Shown: positions 58,775-64,000 of the stretch, in pieces | Layout: each line of letters starts with the position of its first letter | How positions within the stretch are numbered: the stretch's first letter is position 1 | Made by a program: the position numbers and the translations under genes | Source: Vicugna pacos | Lineage: Eukaryota; Chordata; Mammalia; Artiodactyla; Camelidae | Assembly: GCF_048564905.1 (NCBI RefSeq) | Contig: NC_133007.1 | Location: 6,634,001 to 6,698,000 of the forward strand | Direction of reading: 5' to 3' | Length of the DNA: 64,000 nucleotides | Notes under the pieces: model-generated | Database searches by the model: none | The model's input: the letters and a program-made list of their open reading frames with translations, nothing else | What the model was told of the DNA's origin: nothing

Positions 58775-59752
58775 TGAAGTTGCTTCAAAATATTTAATAC
58801 GTGTTAGACACGTAAAGTTACATTTTTATACAAAAATCAATACAACGAAGGAGAAAATACTGTACAAAAACCTTGTCAGCTCCCCCAACCTTTATACAAC
58901 AAAGACTGGAGTCACTATCTACAAAACCAGACGGTCTTTCCACTTAGGGCTTCGGTCTGTAAACTCTGTTTCCTTAAACACTTTTTAAAAGCACTGTGTA
59001 GTAGTTCTGATCTAGAGCTTTTAAAAAATATACCTTTTCTCTATAAACTCCCTATTTTCAAGCTTGAAATTCTTCTGTGAAGTTCATCAAGCTTTCCTCC
59101 CCGTGGGGAAGACAAGGGCCGCTAACATTCCCCTTTCCAAGAGTAATCACAGGGTATAAACGTTTCTTCAGTGAGAGAAAGGTGGGGAGAGAGAGAAACA
59201 ATACAAGCCTCTACTCCAGACTAAATCCCTCTAGTCTTAGGAAATCCTGTGAGGAAGCGCCACTCCTGGCCCCGGTGCGGTTCTCGCTTTCATGTGAGGG
59301 GTGTGTGTAAAGTCCCTTCCTCCCCCGAGAACGAATGGGGAACTCCCTGGCCCGGCCTTTTTAGCCGCTTCCTTCTCCGAGCTGCCGGCAGAGGAAAGTC
59401 CCTGTCTGCCCCCAATCTCCTAAGCCCAGTGAAGGAGTGATGCATTCCAGAGGGACAGAATAGTCTGAATTCAACAAGACAAACTGACACACACAGATAG
59501 ATGTACACAGACACAAGAGTTCACGATCGTCCTCTTCCAATAAGCCTCGCACCCCAAGTCTCAAGAGCCCCGAGCGGCACGGCACAGCCGGCCGCCAAGC
59601 CCAAGGGCAGTCTGTGCTGCCCGGCAGCACCTGGTCCCTCCTCGCGCTCAGCGCCGACGGTCTCTGCGGCGTCCTCGCAGCCGGGGGAGGCCCAGCCCTC
59701 ACGTCGGGGACGCCCGCTGCTCAACCTGCTTCCCGCACGCGGACCCGGGGGC
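58775..59752 (-). other. IER5 3' UTR (inferred extent)
   Basis: About 980 bases from the stop codon to the predicted cleavage site. The resulting message of about 2.2 kb agrees with the roughly 2.3 kb human transcript as I remember it. I see only one AUUUA (minus strand, near 59222), so AU-rich instability signals are sparse for an immediate early gene. Confidence 0.6.
58793..58798 (-). terminator. Probable IER5 poly(A) signal ATTAAA
   Basis: The plus-strand TTTAAT reads ATTAAA on the minus strand, the commonest variant hexamer. Cleavage would fall at about 58765-58785. No canonical AATAAA was noticed between the stop codon and this point. Confidence 0.55.
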
Positions 59753-61070
<1,318 letters not shown>

Positions 61071-61209
61071 CCGAGGAGGGGCGCCAGGGCCATTCGAACG
61101 TTAGTCCCGCGGAGCAGGCTCTTAAAGGGGGCGACGCGCGCGACCACCTACAGGCGGGTCCCAGCCGGTGCTCTGAGGGCGGGTGTTGGGGAAAGGCGGG
61201 TAGCCACGG

Positions 61210-62495
61210 TGTTGTTTGCCCTTAAAGGAGCTGGCTTGTGTGCTTCGTGCTAGTACCAAAGCGAGCTAAACCATTCAAATTTTCATCCGAGTGTGGTGGT
61301 GGACTTTGCTCTACAGTAAAGTCCCGATCCTTCCCTGGTCAGCCTCCCTCCCTCCCCGTCAGCCTCCCTCCCTCCCCCGCCACCGTTTCCGAGGACGGCA
61401 CATACCTGTAAGCTCTGGGCCAACCCGACAGAAGTGGAGATGATGGCAAAACGTGGCAAAAGATACCCCTGGATAACAAAGTGTTACTACATGATATTTA
61501 ACAGATAATAATTTTGGATAAGTCCCTTGCCTCCTAGAGTTACACATGATCTTTAGCACCTACCAATTTTAACTGCGAAGAGAGAAAAGGGGGGTTCTAA
61601 AAGTTCTAACGTTTCTGGCTACTTATTAAGGCTTTGTGTCTCCAGAATTTTTGGTATTCCACTAGAGCTAGCGTCTATCACTTTGTTGTCTACATTCTAG
61701 AACCAATACAGTTGTCACATGAGTTACAATGAAAGATGATACAAATTCTCCACAATGATTTTTCTTCAGTTTGAGGACTGACCAGTCCACCCTTGGAAAA
61801 ATCTAGCAAGTTCTAAAAATAGAAATAGAGAAGTCTTGTGTTCCCATCATGATGTCATAATTTTACTTTGTGTCAAGGTAAAAATATAGGGGAAGAATGT
61901 TCCAGAATTTTCTGGTCAGTCAACAACTTAGTCCATTTACTGATCCTTACAGCATAGGGTTGTCCAGGGTCCTAGACTGGGTTCCTGGAGAGTCAGAGTT
62001 AGTCCCACCTAAGCTCCACCACAAACCTGCCTGATGACTCTGGGTAAATAACCTCAGGACACTTTAGATTCTGCATCTCTAACAAGGAGAAATCACATAC
62101 ACATCTGCTCTATTATGCAGTATCTTTCATAAATGACAACTCTCAGCCACAATCTGAATCACAAAAGTAAGAACAGTTTTCTTGCAGTCCATATGGCCTG
62201 ATCTTGCACCAGGGTTTGGCCAAGTGGTATATTGAGTTAGGAGAGATACTAGTGAAAGGCAGGCTTGATTATGGCTAATTCACAATCAGGCGGCCTCCAA
62301 AGGATGTGATGGCTCAGTAATTATCTATTCCCAAAATTTAATGATGATAAAAGACACGAGTCCATGGGACCCAGAGTTCCACCCCTCTAGAAATTTTCAA
62401 CTCATGTAAAGGAGATAAAATAATAACACGAGTAATTATTTTGAGTAATAACATGAGAAATTTTTTCTTCTGCTTTCTCTTTGAGAGCTGTTAGT
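61210..62495. other. IER5 upstream flank
   Basis: No gene recognised. Holds the heat-shock element at 61895 and a weak MIR trace near 61970-62090. Confidence 0.45.
61895..61912. promoter_or_regulatory. Perfect four-unit heat-shock element
   Basis: GAA-tg-TTC-ca-GAA-tt-TTC: four alternating GAA/TTC units at exact 5-bp steps, the binding pattern of the HSF1 trimer, which needs three units. With 12 fixed bases, about 0.004 are expected in 64 kb. It lies about 950 bp upstream of the predicted IER5 start in non-repeat DNA. Heat- and HSF1-dependent IER5 induction is reported, so the site is a strong candidate mediator. Confidence 0.7.
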
Positions 62496-62499
62496 CACT

Positions 62500-62730
62500 A
62501 TAAAACACTAAGAGCACAAGCTCTGAAGACAAGCTTCCTAACTTGGAATTCCAGTTCTAGTTTTACTTTCTGCGTGACGTTTGGAAAATTGCTTCACTTC
62601 TCTGTGCCTTGGTCTTATTTATCTTAGAGATAATAATAGTGCCTACCTCTTAGACTTTTTGAATATGGAAAAAGGTAACACACGCAAAGTTCTTAGAACA
62701 GCCTGACATACAATAAGCTATCAATGTATG
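62500..62730 (+). mobile_element. MIR SINE, plus orientation
   Basis: Near full-length MIR: taagagcacaagctctgaag, ccagttctagttttactttc, cacttctctgtgccttggtc, gataataatagtgcctacct, agttcttagaacagcctgac. Confidence 0.85.
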
Positions 62731-62749
62731 TTAGTTGTTAGGTCACATC

Positions 62750-63080
62750 ACACCTCACATGACCCTGGTTGGGGGAGAAGAGGCTGGGGAAGGAAGCAGC
62801 ACAGATGGGGAAAAAGAAGTTGTATTTGTGGAGGGCCTTGAAACCCTTAAGGTAGGGTCCACAAGTTTCAAGTGGCAGGAGCAACAGAGTCTGTCGTAGA
62901 GAATGCCTCATTTGGCAGGTGCGCCAGGCACATACAGTAAGTGGAAAAGGCTGGAAGCAGACTGGGGCTATGTGATAGTGGGTCGTGGATGCCTCACTGA
63001 AGGGATGGGGCCTCCTTCGGGGAGCTACTATAGGTTGTTGAGTAAGGGAATCACAGAATGGATTCTAGAATAGTCAGTAC
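62750..63080 (-). mobile_element. Probable L2 fragment, minus orientation
   Basis: ggagggccttgaaaccctta, gctggaagcagactggggct, gggaatcacagaatgg resemble reverse L2 text upstream of its 3' end. Weak. Confidence 0.4.
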
Positions 63081-63104
63081 CCTTAATTACCACTTAACTA
63101 TAAA

Positions 63105-63269
63105 GAGGAGGGAGGTGGGTATAGCTCAAGTGATAGAGAGCATGCTTAGTACACACAAGGTCCTGGGTTCAATCCCCAGTACCTCTTCGAAAAATAAATA
63201 AGTAAGTAAAACTAATTACCTACCCCCCAACAATACTGAAAAGAATTTAAAAACAAAACTATAAAAGGG
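63105..63269 (+). mobile_element. Camelid vicSINE with target-site duplications
   Basis: tRNA-like head with an A box (TAGCTCAAGTG) and a B box (GGTTCAATCCC), then an A-rich tail. Flanked by ACCACTTAACTATAAA (63089-63104) and ACCACTTAATTATAAA (63270-63285), 15 of 16 identical, so the ends are well defined. Camelid-lineage insertion. Confidence 0.9.
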
Positions 63270-63353
63270 ACCACTTAATTATAAAACTTGTGAGAGTTTA
63301 GGCCTAGAGTCATGAAGGTGTGAACTAGGTAGAGGTGGCAAGAGTGAAAGAGT

Positions 63354-63468
63354 GGAGGAAAGTAATAGCTCAGTGGTAGAACATGTGCTTAGCATCCCTG
63401 GGGTCCTGGGTTCAATTCCCAGTATCTCCATTTAAAAAAATAATAACCAAAATAATTTTTTAAAAAGA
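63354..63468 (+). mobile_element. Second camelid vicSINE
   Basis: Head aatagctcagtggtagaaca and B box GGTTCAATTCC, tail of A/T-rich text. The flanks carry similar but decayed repeats (agagtgaaa and agaatgaaa), so it is probably older than its neighbour. Confidence 0.85.
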
Positions 63469-63469
63469 A

Positions 63470-64000
63470 TGAAAACAGTAAGAGACAAAAGGAACTTTAG
63501 TGATGATCTAGGATCTTCCCACTCACACAAACAGGTCACTGATGGAGCAAGCCTCTGGGAAATCCTTCATGACCCACCTGATCAGGGCGGTGACCCACCC
63601 TCCGCGGTGGAAGCACACCTCATCACTGCTCTCATTACTCTCTCTGTCATGCCCAGGGCGCCTCCAAACTGCGCTTTCATCAAAGGCAGGAGCCCATCTC
63701 ATATTTGTAGCCAGGAGATAGTGAAAATACTTAACAACTGCGAGACAGGCACTGACCATCAAAAGAAAGTCCCGGAGTCCCTTACAGAGCAGGGGGTGAT
63801 GGCGGGGGCTCATGCAGGAGGGGCGGGGCGGCCTGGAAGGCTGGTGCACACTCGAGGGCCCGGGACAGAGGTGCTGCGAACCGGCATGGAAGCGTTTCAG
63901 TGTCTCAGCACTTGGGGTGGCCATACCAGTGCACCCAGAGTAACTGTGCACTTGGATGAATGAATCCCTAAAAATGATATTGTCCACCAGGCAATGGCTA
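63470..64000. other. Unique or weakly L2-like DNA to the window end
   Basis: The clause ctctgggaaatccttcatga, cccacc looks like L2 but the rest does not follow closely. Open frames of 154-164 residues on both strands overlap, and one starts inside the SINE tail, so neither is credited. Confidence 0.35.

Noticed and set aside
63105-63190. tRNA gene
   Set aside because: The A and B boxes belong to vicSINE heads. The sequence does not form a complete tRNA and ends in a SINE tail.
63469-63987. Open frames of 164 (plus) and 154 (minus) residues
   Set aside because: They overlap on opposite strands, the plus one starts in a SINE tail, and no family is recognised.

Overview
The window looks like intergenic DNA from a camelid (alpaca, llama or camel). 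The main reason is three copies of the camelid tRNA-derived vicSINE, with the RNA polymerase III A and B boxes still visible, at about 3.9, 63.1 and 63.35 kb. The rest of the repeat content (MIR, L2, MER5/Charlie, mammalian L1, MaLR-type LTRs, and an artiodactyl-type L1 3' end at 33.3 kb) is ordinary for a placental mammal. Nothing prokaryotic, viral or plasmid-like is present. The species cannot be fixed from the sequence alone.

Only one protein-coding gene can be supported: IER5 (immediate early response 5), a single-exon gene on the minus strand. Its CDS is 59753-60730 (325 residues), with a CpG-island promoter (TATA box, two CCAAT boxes) at about 60.95-61.07 kb and a probable poly(A) signal at 58.79 kb. 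In human the gene downstream of IER5 is CACNA1E, several hundred kb away, so the remaining 58 kb of this window corresponds to the near part of that gene-poor interval. I see no exon of CACNA1E, and none of MR1 on the other side.

Layout: 1-9 kb is unique DNA plus an old minus-strand L1 broken up by a vicSINE and two LTRs. 9-15 kb holds LTR remnants and L2 copies. 15-32 kb is MIR/L2-rich DNA with candidate regulatory sites and a 250-bp purine tract. 33.3-33.9 kb is a 5'-truncated L1 with perfect target-site duplications. 37.2 and 39.6 kb carry two near-identical 103-bp segments, one of them embedded in a MER5 element. 44.9-45.8 kb is an orphan CpG island with RFX X-box motifs and no recognisable gene. 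47.2-57 kb is mixed unique DNA and old repeats. 58.7-61.2 kb is IER5, and 61.2-64 kb is its upstream flank with two vicSINEs.

The most interesting theme is regulatory. IER5 is known as a stress and radiation-inducible gene linked to HSF1 and p53. The window contains a perfect four-unit heat-shock element about 0.95 kb upstream of IER5 (61895-61912), a perfect 20/20 p53 response element 39 kb downstream (21797-21816), a weaker p53-like site at 51303, and clusters of AP-1 motifs. These sites are seen directly. Their action on IER5 is inference. I found no evidence of a wholly new coding system.
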